Shown one piece after another: positions 38,777 through 47,376 of a stretch of 64,000 nucleotides of DNA. The DNA comes from Nitrososphaerota archaeon (lineage in GTDB: Archaea; Thermoproteota; Nitrososphaeria; Nitrososphaerales; Nitrosopumilaceae). A program made the position numbers and the translations under genes. Positions within the stretch are counted from its first letter, which is position 1; every line of letters starts with the position of its first letter. Under the pieces are notes generated by a model that had not been told where the DNA came from, searched no databases, and saw nothing but the letters and a program-made list of their open reading frames with translations. Location: contig VHBH01000001.1 of the NCBI GenBank assembly GCA_016872055.1, positions 62,001-126,000 on the forward strand, given 5' to 3'.

Positions 38777-39064
38777 TTGCCACTAGATATAATCGAAGAA
38801 AAACATCTTAATGACATCATCATCTACGCTCTGGACTATCCAAGTATGGTACTAACCCATGTCAAATCCCCAGCCCATACAGGTTCATTGGTAGATTTAG
38901 CATATGGCCTGTACGTCGGATACATTAGTGGAGTGTTTTTTGAAGGATTTTTGGGGAGAAACAAGAGATTTCTAAATGAGGACGAGATGTCACACTTTAA
39001 CAAAATCATTGGTGAGAATAACAAGACAATTGTATTGAAAATAAAAGCAAACCTTCACTTGTAA
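38777..39064 (+). CDS. Hypothetical protein (95 aa)
   Basis: A 95-residue frame starting at TTG 38777 with an alpha/beta look (IIEEKHLNDIIIYALDYPSM; LVDLAYGLYVGYISGVFFEG). No motif recognised. Position in a row of plus-strand genes, with promoter-like A/T sequence before it, supports it as real. Confidence 0.6.
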   Translation: MPLDIIEEKHLNDIIIYALDYPSMVLTHVKSPAHTGSLVDLAYGLYVGYISGVFFEGFLGRNKRFLNEDEMSHFNKIIGENNKTIVLKIKANLHL

Positions 39065-39111
39065 CACAATCAAACGGCTGGCTTTTATCTGAGAGTGCAA
39101 AACTCTATCCA

Positions 39112-40878
39112 ATGCGGTTTTCAGAGATTGCAGATACTTTTGAAAAAATGAGCTCCACCACAAAGAGATTGGAGCTTACTCAGTATTTGGTGGAATTATT
39201 CCAAAAAACACCGCAGGAGACAATCTCAAAAATGGTATACCTAATCCAAGGTAAGTTGCGCCCAGACTTTGAAGGGGTTGAACTTGGCTTGGCAGAAAAA
39301 CTCGCAATACATGCGCTTGCAAAATCATCTGGGATCCCGATAAAAAAGATAAACTCCGTCTATGCGGAAGATGGAGACCTAGGTAGTGCCGCAGCAAAAA
39401 TTCTAGAACAAAAAACCCAAACTACGTTCTTAGCACAAGACATTACGGCAGAGCGGGTATACGAAACACTATACAAAATAGCCAAACTGGAAGGACAGCG
39501 CTCGCAAGACATGAAAATGAAATATGTTTCTAGTCTGCTAAATGATGCAACTCCTCAAGAGGCAAAATTCATACTAAAAATTGCTATGGGTACACTTCGC
39601 CTAGGAATTGCAGACAATACCGTAATGGATGCCCTCGCAATATCATTTACCGGCTCTAAGGAAAATAGAGAGAAATTAGAAGCAGCATATAACGTATCAT
39701 CTGATTTGGGAAGCGTTGCTGAGACCATTGCACGTAAAGGATTGGACGGGTTGAGGGATTTTCATGTTAAAGTTTTCAGTCCCATACGACCAATGCTTGC
39801 GGAACGAGTCAAATCAGAATCGGATGCAGTTGAAAAACTCGGAACGGGATTTGCTGCAGAATACAAACTTGACGGCGAACGTGTTCAGATTCACTATAAA
39901 GACAACAGCGTAATATTGTACTCCAGGAGATTAGAAAACATCACCAGTTATTATCCAGACATTTTGGAAAATGTCCCAAAGGCACTAAAAACAACTGACG
40001 TCATACTAGAGGCAGAGGCAGTAGCGGTAAATCTTGATTCTGGGGAATTTCTCCCGTTTCAGGAATTAATGCATCGACGAAGGAAGTACGACATTGACAG
40101 AATCGTGGAGAAATACCCAATCACAGTAAACCTATTTGATGTACTGTATCTTAATGGGCAAGACCTTTTAAATGAGCCATACATGGCAAGACGAAAAAAA
40201 CTTGAAGGGATAACAGTCGAAGACGACTATACTAAGATAGTCACACAGACCATAGTCCATACTGAAAATGAAATTGAGGATTTTTTGGAAAATGGGATTA
40301 ATGCAGGATGTGAGGGGTTGATGCTCAAAATGCTTGATGCCCCGTACAGGGCAGGAGCACGAGGAAATAATTGGCTCAAATTAAAGCGTGAGTATAGAAA
40401 CGAGCTTGGGGATAGTTTGGATCTAGTCGTAATTGGGGCATTTTTTGGAAAAGGTCGTAGGACTGGAAAATACGGAACACTTCTTTTGGCCTCATACAAC
40501 GCAGATAGAGATGTTTTTGAGAGCATTTGTAAGGTAGGAACAGGATTCACAGATGAAAACTTGGATCAATTTTTTCAAATACTACAAGACAAAGTCACAC
40601 TCAAGAAAAACCCAAGGATAGAAAGCGGAATGGAGCCAGACGTATGGTTTGAGCCAGAACTGGTAATTGAGATAGTGGCTTCAGAGATAACACTCAGCCC
40701 AGTACACATGACGGCAAAGGATTCAATCAGGTCCGGAAGCGGACTTGCCTTGAGATTTCCAAAGTTCACAGGTAAAATCCGCATGGAAAAAGCTGCAGAA
40801 GACGCATCCACAGATCAGGAAGTAATCGCACTATACAAAAATCAGAAAAAGGTGACCCAAAATGTATCCGAAGTCTAA
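39112..40878 (+). CDS. lig: ATP-dependent DNA ligase
   Basis: Seals nicks in replication and repair. 588 residues: N-terminal DNA-binding domain (1-215), adenylation domain with the nucleotide Lys in EYKLDGERVQ (motif I, near residue 251), motif III RRLENIT-like with later EAEAVAV and LFDVLYLNG, motif IV EGLMLK, motif V NWLKLKREY, then the OB domain ending in LRFPKF. Archaeal replicative ligase of standard length. A CTTTTATC box sits about 27 bases before the ATG. Confidence 0.98.
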   Translation: MRFSEIADTFEKMSSTTKRLELTQYLVELFQKTPQETISKMVYLIQGKLRPDFEGVELGLAEKLAIHALAKSSGIPIKKINSVYAEDGDLGSAAAKILEQKTQTTFLAQDITAERVYETLYKIAKLEGQRSQDMKMKYVSSLLNDATPQEAKFILKIAMGTLRLGIADNTVMDALAISFTGSKENREKLEAAYNVSSDLGSVAETIARKGLDGLRDFHVKVFSPIRPMLAERVKSESDAVEKLGTGFAAEYKLDGERVQIHYKDNSVILYSRRLENITSYYPDILENVPKALKTTDVILEAEAVAVNLDSGEFLPFQELMHRRRKYDIDRIVEKYPITVNLFDVLYLNGQDLLNEPYMARRKKLEGITVEDDYTKIVTQTIVHTENEIEDFLENGINAGCEGLMLKMLDAPYRAGARGNNWLKLKREYRNELGDSLDLVVIGAFFGKGRRTGKYGTLLLASYNADRDVFESICKVGTGFTDENLDQFFQILQDKVTLKKNPRIESGMEPDVWFEPELVIEIVASEITLSPVHMTAKDSIRSGSGLALRFPKFTGKIRMEKAAEDASTDQEVIALYKNQKKVTQNVSEV

Positions 40879-40922
40879 AATTTGCAAGCTTAATTAATAC
40901 CACCTAAAATTAACCAAGAAGG

Positions 40923-41576
40923 ATGTATAGTGGAGAACTAGAGGTCCAAGCAAAACGAAAAGCAATTGCAGTTTTGCAAGACGAAATCAACAGAATACTA
41001 AATGCTGCAAGAGAACTAGCGACGCTTCCGGCATTGATCATGAAAAAAGATAAGGCCGGAATAAAGGCAATAAACGCGCAAATTTCCAGTATTGAGGAAG
41101 AGGTGGAGAACCTTCGACGCAAAATTACACGTGAAGTAGCAGACGTTGGCGGTTTGATAATGAATAGAGAGAATCTACTTAACACCGCATATACCATGGA
41201 TGAGATTGCAGGCTACATCACTGGAATCGCATTCAAATTATCAAACATAAAGCCAGCCACATTAAAAACTGCAAAAATAGATGAAGACATATCCACTCTG
41301 ATCGATTTACTTGTTGACGAAGTCTACAAACTTAATGAGATTGTGAGGGGTCTTAATACAAACACTGCGAATGCGATCGAGCTTGCCCAAGAAACCCAAA
41401 AAATAGAACGTGAAATAGATAAAAAGTACAGACAGACAGTAATCAAAGCACTTGATGAGATTTCAAACACAAAAGAGCTTTTACTGGTTAAAGACGTGAT
41501 TCAGGGAATTGAGGAAATGTCGGACAAATGCCAGCAGGTGTCAGACTCTTTCATTATGCTCGCATTGAGTCTATAA
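40923..41576 (+). CDS. PhoU-like DUF47 family protein
   Basis: 217 residues, all helical, with the DUF47 pattern: repeated acidic helices that bind metal clusters (LVDEVYKLNEIVRGLN; EREIDKKYRQTVIKAL; VKDVIQGIEEMSDKCQQVSD). DUF47 proteins are often encoded beside Pit phosphate permeases and are thought to regulate them; no such transporter is adjacent here. It follows the ligase gene with a 44-base gap. Confidence 0.85.
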   Translation: MYSGELEVQAKRKAIAVLQDEINRILNAARELATLPALIMKKDKAGIKAINAQISSIEEEVENLRRKITREVADVGGLIMNRENLLNTAYTMDEIAGYITGIAFKLSNIKPATLKTAKIDEDISTLIDLLVDEVYKLNEIVRGLNTNTANAIELAQETQKIEREIDKKYRQTVIKALDEISNTKELLLVKDVIQGIEEMSDKCQQVSDSFIMLALSL

Positions 41577-41616
41577 TCCAACTTTTTATACCCAAATACA
41601 ATCATTTTTTGTAACA

Positions 41617-42150
41617 ATGCATGGCGAGCTTGTAGAAAATAGAATTGTCGTATGGGATGTGAAGAAATCAAGAGAGCTTTTTTCAGAGTCATATTATGGC
41701 AAACCAATAGGTATGGCAAAGCCAAAGCCAGAAGAAATTGATGTCCCATTAATCCTGGATTTGATAGAAGGATTCTATCTTCAAGGAAAAGACCAGTTAG
41801 TAATTCACAAATCAAAGAAAAAAATAACCAAGCCACAATTATTGGAGATCTGCAGAAAAGAATACCATAATTTTGACAAGAAATATCAAGTTTACAAAGA
41901 TTTTAGAGACAAAAACTATATCGTAAATCCGGGGATAAAATTTGGTTGTGATTTTGCAGTGTACCAGAGAGGGCCAGGAATTGATCATGCGCCATACTTG
42001 GTTCAGGTACACAACAAGACAGACGCAGTAACATCAACGGGAGTTGTGTTGGCAGGAAGACTTGCAACCAGTGTAAAAAAGCACTTTATCTTGGCAATAC
42101 CGGGCTCTGATAATGTGAATTATTTGGCACTTGATTGGTGGCGTGCCTAG
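41617..42150 (+). CDS. endA: tRNA-intron (splicing) endonuclease
   Basis: Cuts bulge-helix-bulge motifs in pre-tRNA and archaeal pre-rRNA. 177 residues: N-terminal domain then the catalytic domain with the triad visible as Tyr in DFAVYQRGPG, His in GIDHAPYLV and Lys in TSVKKHFI. The length is that of a single-unit enzyme, as in homotetrameric types. A TATA-like TTTTTATA lies about 30 bases upstream of ATG. It is the expected enzyme for the stems seen around 16S and 23S. Confidence 0.95.
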   Translation: MHGELVENRIVVWDVKKSRELFSESYYGKPIGMAKPKPEEIDVPLILDLIEGFYLQGKDQLVIHKSKKKITKPQLLEICRKEYHNFDKKYQVYKDFRDKNYIVNPGIKFGCDFAVYQRGPGIDHAPYLVQVHNKTDAVTSTGVVLAGRLATSVKKHFILAIPGSDNVNYLALDWWRA

Positions 42151-42518
42151 ATTTTCTTTACGTGCTCTGCGATTTTGTTGTAAATTGCATACATGTCTTT
42201 TGTGATTTTGAACTCGTGAGAGTTTTTCCACTTACTGTAAATTCTGACTCCGTTGTTTGACGGATCGATGTAGATGCTAGCATCCTTGATGGATTGTTGT
42301 GCGATCAGTTCATTTAGCGCAGAGTCTTTGTTTAGCTCATCTGCAAGCAGACCACCATTCCAGCTCACAGATTCGACTTTTTTGCCATTAAAATGACCAG
42401 ATGTCTTCAGGATTGTTCTTGCTACATACTTGGATGGGTTTGATGTCTCTATTTTGACGATAAAGTGAGCCTGAAATCTGTCCTGAGCGCCCCAATGAGA
42501 AACGAGTGGATCTTGCAT
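42147..42518 (-). CDS. Conserved-type hypothetical protein (123 aa)
   Basis: 123 residues, alpha/beta, beginning MQDPLVSHWGAQDRFQAHFI and ending in a basic helix. No motif recognised. It may form an operon with the acidic gene just upstream (5-base gap). Convergent with endA by four bases. Confidence 0.7.
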   Translation of the reverse strand: MQDPLVSHWGAQDRFQAHFIVKIETSNPSKYVARTILKTSGHFNGKKVESVSWNGGLLADELNKDSALNELIAQQSIKDASIYIDPSNNGVRIYSKWKNSHEFKITKDMYAIYNKIAEHVKKI

Positions 42519-42523
42519 TTTTC

Positions 42524-42760
42524 TTAACCTTTTTGGATTATTTGGATAACGTCGATATTAGAATTTTTTAGTTCAACAGTGCCACGATTTGTGACCATTC
42601 TTGTCGTCTGTGAAAATACCCTACTAGAATAATCGTCTTGCTCTACAGAATCTGTTCCTTGCTCTTTGGCGGAAGATTCAACACCAATAGTCTTTAGCAT
42701 GTGAGACACTTTTTCTGGCCATGTCTCATAGACGAATGTGTCAGATTCTGTATCATCCAT
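42524..42760 (-). CDS. Small acidic hypothetical protein (78 aa)
   Basis: 78 residues starting MDDTESDTFVYETWPEK, acidic at the N-terminus, with a short beta/helix end (RGTVELKNSNIDVIQIIQKG). ATG at 42760 is fixed by a CTTTATTTG box 27 bases upstream; the longer frame to 42844 would overlap the divergent SDR start. Function unknown; probably co-transcribed with the next gene. Confidence 0.65.
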   Translation of the reverse strand: MDDTESDTFVYETWPEKVSHMLKTIGVESSAKEQGTDSVEQDDYSSRVFSQTTRMVTNRGTVELKNSNIDVIQIIQKG

Positions 42761-42782
42761 GTTTTTGGTGTTTTGGTACCCA

Positions 42783-42820
42783 CAAATAAAGATTTGATAT
42801 CGAATTGATCCACATAAATA
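42783..42820. promoter_or_regulatory. Back-to-back promoters of the acidic gene and the SDR-MaoC operon
   Basis: CTTTATTTG on the minus strand (42783-42791) lies 27 bases from the ATG at 42760, and CATAAATA on the plus strand (42813-42820) lies 26 bases from the ATG at 42843. Both fit leaderless promoters in an 82-base divergent space. Confidence 0.5.
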
Positions 42821-42842
42821 ATACAAGCCAAATGTCAGATTC

Positions 42843-44618
42843 ATGTTAAAATTTCAAAATAAAGTCGTTCTAGTCACTGGGAGCGGTACTGGTATTGGTC
42901 AGACAGTTGCAAAATTATTTGCCGAAAATGGTGCAAGTATCATAATTTTAGGCAGAAGAAAAGAACCCCTAGAGGATACAAAAAAGATCCTAGACGAGAT
43001 AATTAATCGTGTAAAAAGTAATGCCAAAGTTTGGCTATTTCCAGGAGTAGACGTCAGTGACGAAGCAGGCGTCTCACAAATGTATGATAGTCTGCAGAAA
43101 TCAGGAACATTTGTAGATGTTGTAGTAAATAATGCAGGCGTTTCAGGACCAGTCACGTGTTTTGCAAATTCACCCCTTGATGAATTCAAAAGTGCTGTTG
43201 GAATACACCTGACGGGTACATTTTGGACGTCAGTTCAGGCACTTAAGGTGATGAAGTCAGGTGCAAAGATTGTAACAATTTCGACATTCTTTACAGAAGA
43301 AAAACCATACGAACAGAGACCATATCGTTTTCGTAGTCCCTACACTGCAGCACAGGGGGCAAAGAACCGACTTTCCGAGGCAATGTCATGGGAGCTAGTC
43401 GAAAAAGGAATAATATCTATTGCAACAAACCCGGGTCCGGTTCACTCCGATAGGATTTACAAAACCGTATATCCAAAGGCGGCAGCCGAATTTCTACGAG
43501 TAAGTGGGTTTGAGGATCTGACCCCATCTGAAGTAGAAATTGCAAATAAGGACATTGTCGGTTTACTTGGAGAAGACGAAAGGACAATTAGTGAGGGAAT
43601 CATAAAGGCCGCCGAAGCAGTTGTCAAAGTAAAAGGCGGCGATGTACAAAAAATTGCAGATACCATAAGAAAGATTCTTCCCAAAATTCAAGAGATTGCA
43701 GAAAAAGTTCAAAAGAACACATCATTTATGATTGCAGACAAGCAATTCCTATCACAGATGCAGGTAGCGCAGACAGTGCTCACACTTGCAGACGATGATA
43801 TTGGAAAAATTCTAAACGGTAAAGTGATCCCAGGAGATAGAGTCTTTTATCCAGTAAAACCACATATTGCAACTATTACACCGCATGCACAACCAAACTT
43901 TGCATCAGAAGTAGTAGTGTTTGCAATAGACGCGACAGACAAGCAAGACTCTGAGAGGGCGGAATTTTTGGCACAACATATAGAGAAAAACGGTGGAAAA
44001 GCAGTATGTTTTATCTCAATTTCTGCGCCAAAAGAGATACAAGACTCGATTAGTTCAAAATTCCACAGTCATGTGATTGATTTCACAAACCAAGCCGAGG
44101 TACAAAGATGGTTAAACACTGCAAAAACAGTAGGAAGACTTGCTACCTTAGTATACATAACTGGTAAAGTACCATCAACCGTCAAAATCACCCAATTATC
44201 AAGAAATAGTTGGGATGGTCTAGTTGATAAATTCATAAACACACCAGCAACAGTAATCCAAACGGCCCTTGAAACATTTGTTCCTGGGGGCAAAAAAGAC
44301 CCAAGGTTGTACAAGTCTGCAAAAGCAACAGTAATGGTGATTGGTCCAGACCTACCAGCAGGACCAAAGGTTTCTGGCGCGGATAGAGCACGAGTAGAAG
44401 TGTTCAGAGGAGCACTAAGACCATTTACAACCACGGTAAACCAAGAATTAAGTGATGTGCTTAAATCCAACATTAGATCATTTTTGGTCTTACCTGGAAG
44501 CATCGATGGAAAGGATGGGGATAATTCAAAAATTGCAAATGCATTGAACTATTTTGTCACCGATCCTGCGCGTAGTTCATCAGAAGTAATATTCTGTATT
44601 GACGAGACAAGAGATTAG
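42843..44618 (+). CDS. Tandem short-chain dehydrogenase/reductase (two Rossmann halves), active-site Lys missing
   Basis: 591 residues. The N-terminal half (1-250) is a classical SDR: TGSGTGIG cofactor loop at about 12-19, NNAGV, a Ser in IVTIST and the Tyr in SPYTAAQGAK. The residue four after this Tyr, normally the catalytic Lys of YxxxK, is Gln. A helical linker (250-330) leads to a second Rossmann-like half (about 355-590; VVVFAIDATDKQD, VYITGK) with no clear cofactor loop or YxxxK. The stop is followed at once by the ATG of a MaoC-like gene, so both likely act on one acyl or acyl-CoA substrate. The reaction cannot be named from sequence. Confidence 0.85.
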   Translation: MLKFQNKVVLVTGSGTGIGQTVAKLFAENGASIIILGRRKEPLEDTKKILDEIINRVKSNAKVWLFPGVDVSDEAGVSQMYDSLQKSGTFVDVVVNNAGVSGPVTCFANSPLDEFKSAVGIHLTGTFWTSVQALKVMKSGAKIVTISTFFTEEKPYEQRPYRFRSPYTAAQGAKNRLSEAMSWELVEKGIISIATNPGPVHSDRIYKTVYPKAAAEFLRVSGFEDLTPSEVEIANKDIVGLLGEDERTISEGIIKAAEAVVKVKGGDVQKIADTIRKILPKIQEIAEKVQKNTSFMIADKQFLSQMQVAQTVLTLADDDIGKILNGKVIPGDRVFYPVKPHIATITPHAQPNFASEVVVFAIDATDKQDSERAEFLAQHIEKNGGKAVCFISISAPKEIQDSISSKFHSHVIDFTNQAEVQRWLNTAKTVGRLATLVYITGKVPSTVKITQLSRNSWDGLVDKFINTPATVIQTALETFVPGGKKDPRLYKSAKATVMVIGPDLPAGPKVSGADRARVEVFRGALRPFTTTVNQELSDVLKSNIRSFLVLPGSIDGKDGDNSKIANALNYFVTDPARSSSEVIFCIDETRD

Positions 44619-45065
44619 ATGAAAAAATTTTCTGATCTCAAAGTAGGAGACGAGTATTTTTCCACATGTACGTTTTCCAAAAAAGAACTTGAGTCATACT
44701 TGGCGTTTGCCAGAATAAAAAATACAATATTTGATGATGATGAATATAGTAGTATTGTTTCGGGCCGTGCAATAACAGCAAGGATTGAGGGCGAATTCAC
44801 AAGGCTAAGCCAAATCTATGGAAACATGATTCTCTTATATGGAATGGACGGTGACCCAGGCTGGGAAAACAGAAACACTCGATTCCTTAAACCGCTGCAT
44901 GTAGACGAAATTCTCAAGATCAAATACACAATATCAGAAAAAAAAGACCAAGATGATGAATTCGGTATCATAGTAGTTGATTTTGAAGGTAAAAAGGATA
45001 ACGGGGACATAGTCGTAATAGCAAAGAAAAACTTGTACAGAATTAAAAAAGATCCACCAAGATAA
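44619..45065 (+). CDS. MaoC-like hotdog-fold protein (possible hydratase/dehydratase)
   Basis: 148 residues: FSDLKVGDEYFSTCTFSKKE opens a MaoC/FAS1A-type hotdog domain and the body carries ARIEGEFTRLSQIYGN and RFLKPLHVDEILKIKY. The usual D-x4-H hydratase motif is not obvious, so activity is uncertain. It abuts the tandem SDR with no gap, a pairing (ketoreductase plus hydratase) seen in acyl-chain or (R)-hydroxyacyl-CoA metabolism. Confidence 0.75.
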   Translation: MKKFSDLKVGDEYFSTCTFSKKELESYLAFARIKNTIFDDDEYSSIVSGRAITARIEGEFTRLSQIYGNMILLYGMDGDPGWENRNTRFLKPLHVDEILKIKYTISEKKDQDDEFGIIVVDFEGKKDNGDIVVIAKKNLYRIKKDPPR

Positions 45066-45066
45066 T

Positions 45067-45219
45067 TTATTCTGGAACGGAAACTGTCTCTAGTTTACCA
45101 TCCTTGATTTTGATGTGTAAAGATCGGTTTCCCTGAAATACCAAGGTGATGCCACCGTCTTTGTCTGGATCTTGAACTGAGATCAACTCTTGCATTCGGA
45201 TTCCATCAAATTTTACCAT
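45067..45219 (-). CDS. Small hypothetical protein (50 aa)
   Basis: MVKFDGIRMQELISVQDPDK opens a 50-residue ATG frame with a clear beta pattern (GITLVFQGNRSLHIKIKDGK). It fills the gap between the MaoC-like gene and the TauE permease and is upstream of neither, ending two bases from the convergent maoC stop. No function known. Confidence 0.6.
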   Translation of the reverse strand: MVKFDGIRMQELISVQDPDKDGGITLVFQGNRSLHIKIKDGKLETVSVPE

Positions 45220-45253
45220 ACTAAGTAACCAAGACACCTGATTATATCCTTAA

Positions 45254-46006
45254 TCAAATACCAAGTGCATCCAAGAAAAGCTTGATTGCTGCAACCAAAA
45301 TGACGGATATTATTAGAACCCTAATCTTGTTTTCTTTTATTTCAAGAGATAGCCTTGCACCGACTAGTCCCCCTGCAAAAGCACCTATTGACAGCAAAAT
45401 AGAATATTCAAAGTTAGCATGACCTAGCAAAACATGAATAATGATTCCAGAAGCTGATGAAAACAACAAAATTAACTGCGATGTGGCAGTAGAGTTTTTG
45501 ACTCCAATTCCAAGTCCAATTATCATTAGTGGGACAAAAACAATTCCACCCCCAATCCCAAAAAAGCTTGACAGAATTCCTGCAAAAAAGCTAGCCCCAG
45601 ATGACACCGCCAACATTTTAGCTGAAAAATTGCCTTGTTTGGACTCAAGATTTCTCTTCACAAATAGATAATAGCACGATGCAACAAGTACCACACCAAA
45701 CAATATTTTGAAGACGTCTGGCGTTACCTGGCCAGACAAAATTGCTCCAAGAATTGTTCCTGGAATAGAAAACAATCCCAAACGGAGTCCAATTTTGTAG
45801 TCAATACGTTTTTGCTTTGCGTATATACTCGTGGACGCCACAGAATTGCTGAATGCTGCAAAAAGACTACTACTTGATGCAATTGTATGAGGAATGCCAA
45901 GAATCGTCAACACCGGAACGACAACAATCCCACCTCCAAGACCAACAATAGAGCCAATCACTCCTGCCACAAAGCCAAGCGGGATTAGCCATAGATTTTC
46001 AAACAT
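45254..46006 (-). CDS. TauE/SafE family membrane transporter
   Basis: 250 residues with eight predicted membrane helices and the family's repeated glycine-rich loops: IVGLGGGIVVVPVL near residue 21 and FFGIGGGIVFVPLM near 143. Family members export sulfite, sulfoacetate or related organic anions; the substrate here is unknown. Confidence 0.93.
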   Translation of the reverse strand: MFENLWLIPLGFVAGVIGSIVGLGGGIVVVPVLTILGIPHTIASSSSLFAAFSNSVASTSIYAKQKRIDYKIGLRLGLFSIPGTILGAILSGQVTPDVFKILFGVVLVASCYYLFVKRNLESKQGNFSAKMLAVSSGASFFAGILSSFFGIGGGIVFVPLMIIGLGIGVKNSTATSQLILLFSSASGIIIHVLLGHANFEYSILLSIGAFAGGLVGARLSLEIKENKIRVLIISVILVAAIKLFLDALGI

Positions 46007-46156
46007 TTCTGCTATAGGATGGAATTAGTTTTTGAATCTTGTCCTATTTGGTTCTGCTAACTTGTTGAATGGTGAAAGTGGATCTTCTTCGGGTTAATTA
46101 TGAATCGATTTTTATGAAAAATCTGGGCTTATTTTGTTTTACAAAATGGCGTTCTA

Positions 46157-46325
46157 CTAGTTTTTGTTGTAATTATAATTAACTTCAATATATTCGGAAT
46201 CTGTTTTTTCAATATATGCTCTTTTACTGGAGTCTGTAAGAACACAATTAGACCAATACTACTTCAATTGCTCCAGCAGAGTTATTTGGAGTTATATTTT
46301 TCAACGTTCTAAGATAATTGAGCAA
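46157..46325 (-). pseudogene. Possible remnant of a small protein gene with one frame shift
   Basis: After the DUF192 stop, the minus strand reads LLNYLRTLKNITPNNSAGAI and then EVVLV before a stop at about 46245, and in another frame continues CVLTDSSKRAYIEKTDSEYI to EVNYNYNKN and a stop at 46157. The two parts join smoothly if one base is changed. The rest of 46007-46341 shows nothing. It could also be chance. Confidence 0.3.
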
Positions 46326-46341
46326 CTGCAGATTAGCCTTG

Positions 46342-46836
46342 CTAGACTGAGATTATTTTCAACTTGGAGTTTTCTGTTATACCAAACTTGTCTACAAATC
46401 CAGCAGCCACTTCAAGTACGTATTTAGCTTCTTCGCCATTTCCATTTGTAAATGTGCAAGTCATAGTTTCAAGTGCGGATTTGCAAGGTTGAGTATCTTT
46501 TTCTATATGGACTACATTCCCTTGTGCATCAATCCACATGATATCTAGGGAAAATTGCATGTTTAGCATCCACATTGAGCGAATTCCTTGGTCTTCAAAG
46601 ATGAAAAGCATTCCTTGATCATATGGTAATTTTTCTTGGAACATCAGGCCTCTCGTTTGGAGCGGTTTTGTGTCTGCAATTTGAACTTGGAGTGTTTCGT
46701 CGTCGATTTTGATTATGCCTCGCGGAAATTCAGTCTGTTCTAGCTTGACGTCTTTTGGTATAGATGACATTCCTACAACGCCAATTATTACTGCGGCTAT
46801 TCCGATTGGTATTAGGACCTGAGCGCGACTTGCCAC
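46342..46836 (-). CDS. Membrane-anchored DUF192 protein
   Basis: 164 residues: an N-terminal membrane helix (VLIPIGIAAVIIGVVGM) and an external DUF192 domain (LQVQIADTKPLQTRGLMFQE, then MWMLNMQFSLDIMWID and GFVDKFGI). Two Cys (QPCKSALETMTCTF) may form a disulfide outside the cell. DUF192 proteins are of unknown function, often extracellular. Confidence 0.9.
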   Translation of the reverse strand: MASRAQVLIPIGIAAVIIGVVGMSSIPKDVKLEQTEFPRGIIKIDDETLQVQIADTKPLQTRGLMFQEKLPYDQGMLFIFEDQGIRSMWMLNMQFSLDIMWIDAQGNVVHIEKDTQPCKSALETMTCTFTNGNGEEAKYVLEVAAGFVDKFGITENSKLKIISV

Positions 46837-46914
46837 AGAATTACAAAATCAAATGGTCGTTAAAAACCAATTATCCAATTTGATTATAAGAGCCGCGATA
46901 TACCACAAAACAAT

Positions 46915-47376
46915 TTGAAGAAAAAAGGCGAGATACGATTAGAGTCAATCAAGGCTGCCCACAGATCAACTAAATCAGATCTTTCCAGGATGGAGGACTA
47001 TTTGGAGGTAATATCAGAGCTTGTTGAGCTAAAGGGATACGCTACAACTCTTGATGTTTCTCGCTACATGAATGTCAGTGCGCCAAGCGTCACCAAGATG
47101 CTACAAAGACTAGATGAGGGAGGTTATCTCAAATACGAAAAATATCATGGAATAAACCTAACCACGAAGGGAAACAGTGTTGCAGACGCAATACGACAAA
47201 AACACGGAATCCTACTAGAGTTTTTTGAAATACTTGGAATAGAACACGAGACTGCAAATCAAGATGCCGAGGGAATAGAGCATCATCTAAATCCGAAAAC
47301 CATAAAACAGCTACGAAAGTTCATCGCATATTTGAAGTCTAATCAGAAAATTCTCGAAGGGTTCAAGAATCTTTAA
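46915..47376 (+). CDS. DtxR/MntR-type metal-dependent transcription regulator
   Basis: 153 residues with a winged HTH (GYATTLDVSRYMNVSAPSVT, wing KYEKYHGINLT) and the dimerisation/metal domain with DtxR-family ligands (EDYLEVISELVE; HGILLEFFEILGIEHE; AEGIEHHLNP). It lacks the SH3 domain, as in MntR. Probably represses metal uptake when iron or manganese is bound. Start TTG 46915; a basic N-terminal extension precedes the usual start near the MEDYLE segment, so ATG at about 46990 is an alternative. Confidence 0.93.
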   Translation: MKKKGEIRLESIKAAHRSTKSDLSRMEDYLEVISELVELKGYATTLDVSRYMNVSAPSVTKMLQRLDEGGYLKYEKYHGINLTTKGNSVADAIRQKHGILLEFFEILGIEHETANQDAEGIEHHLNPKTIKQLRKFIAYLKSNQKILEGFKNL

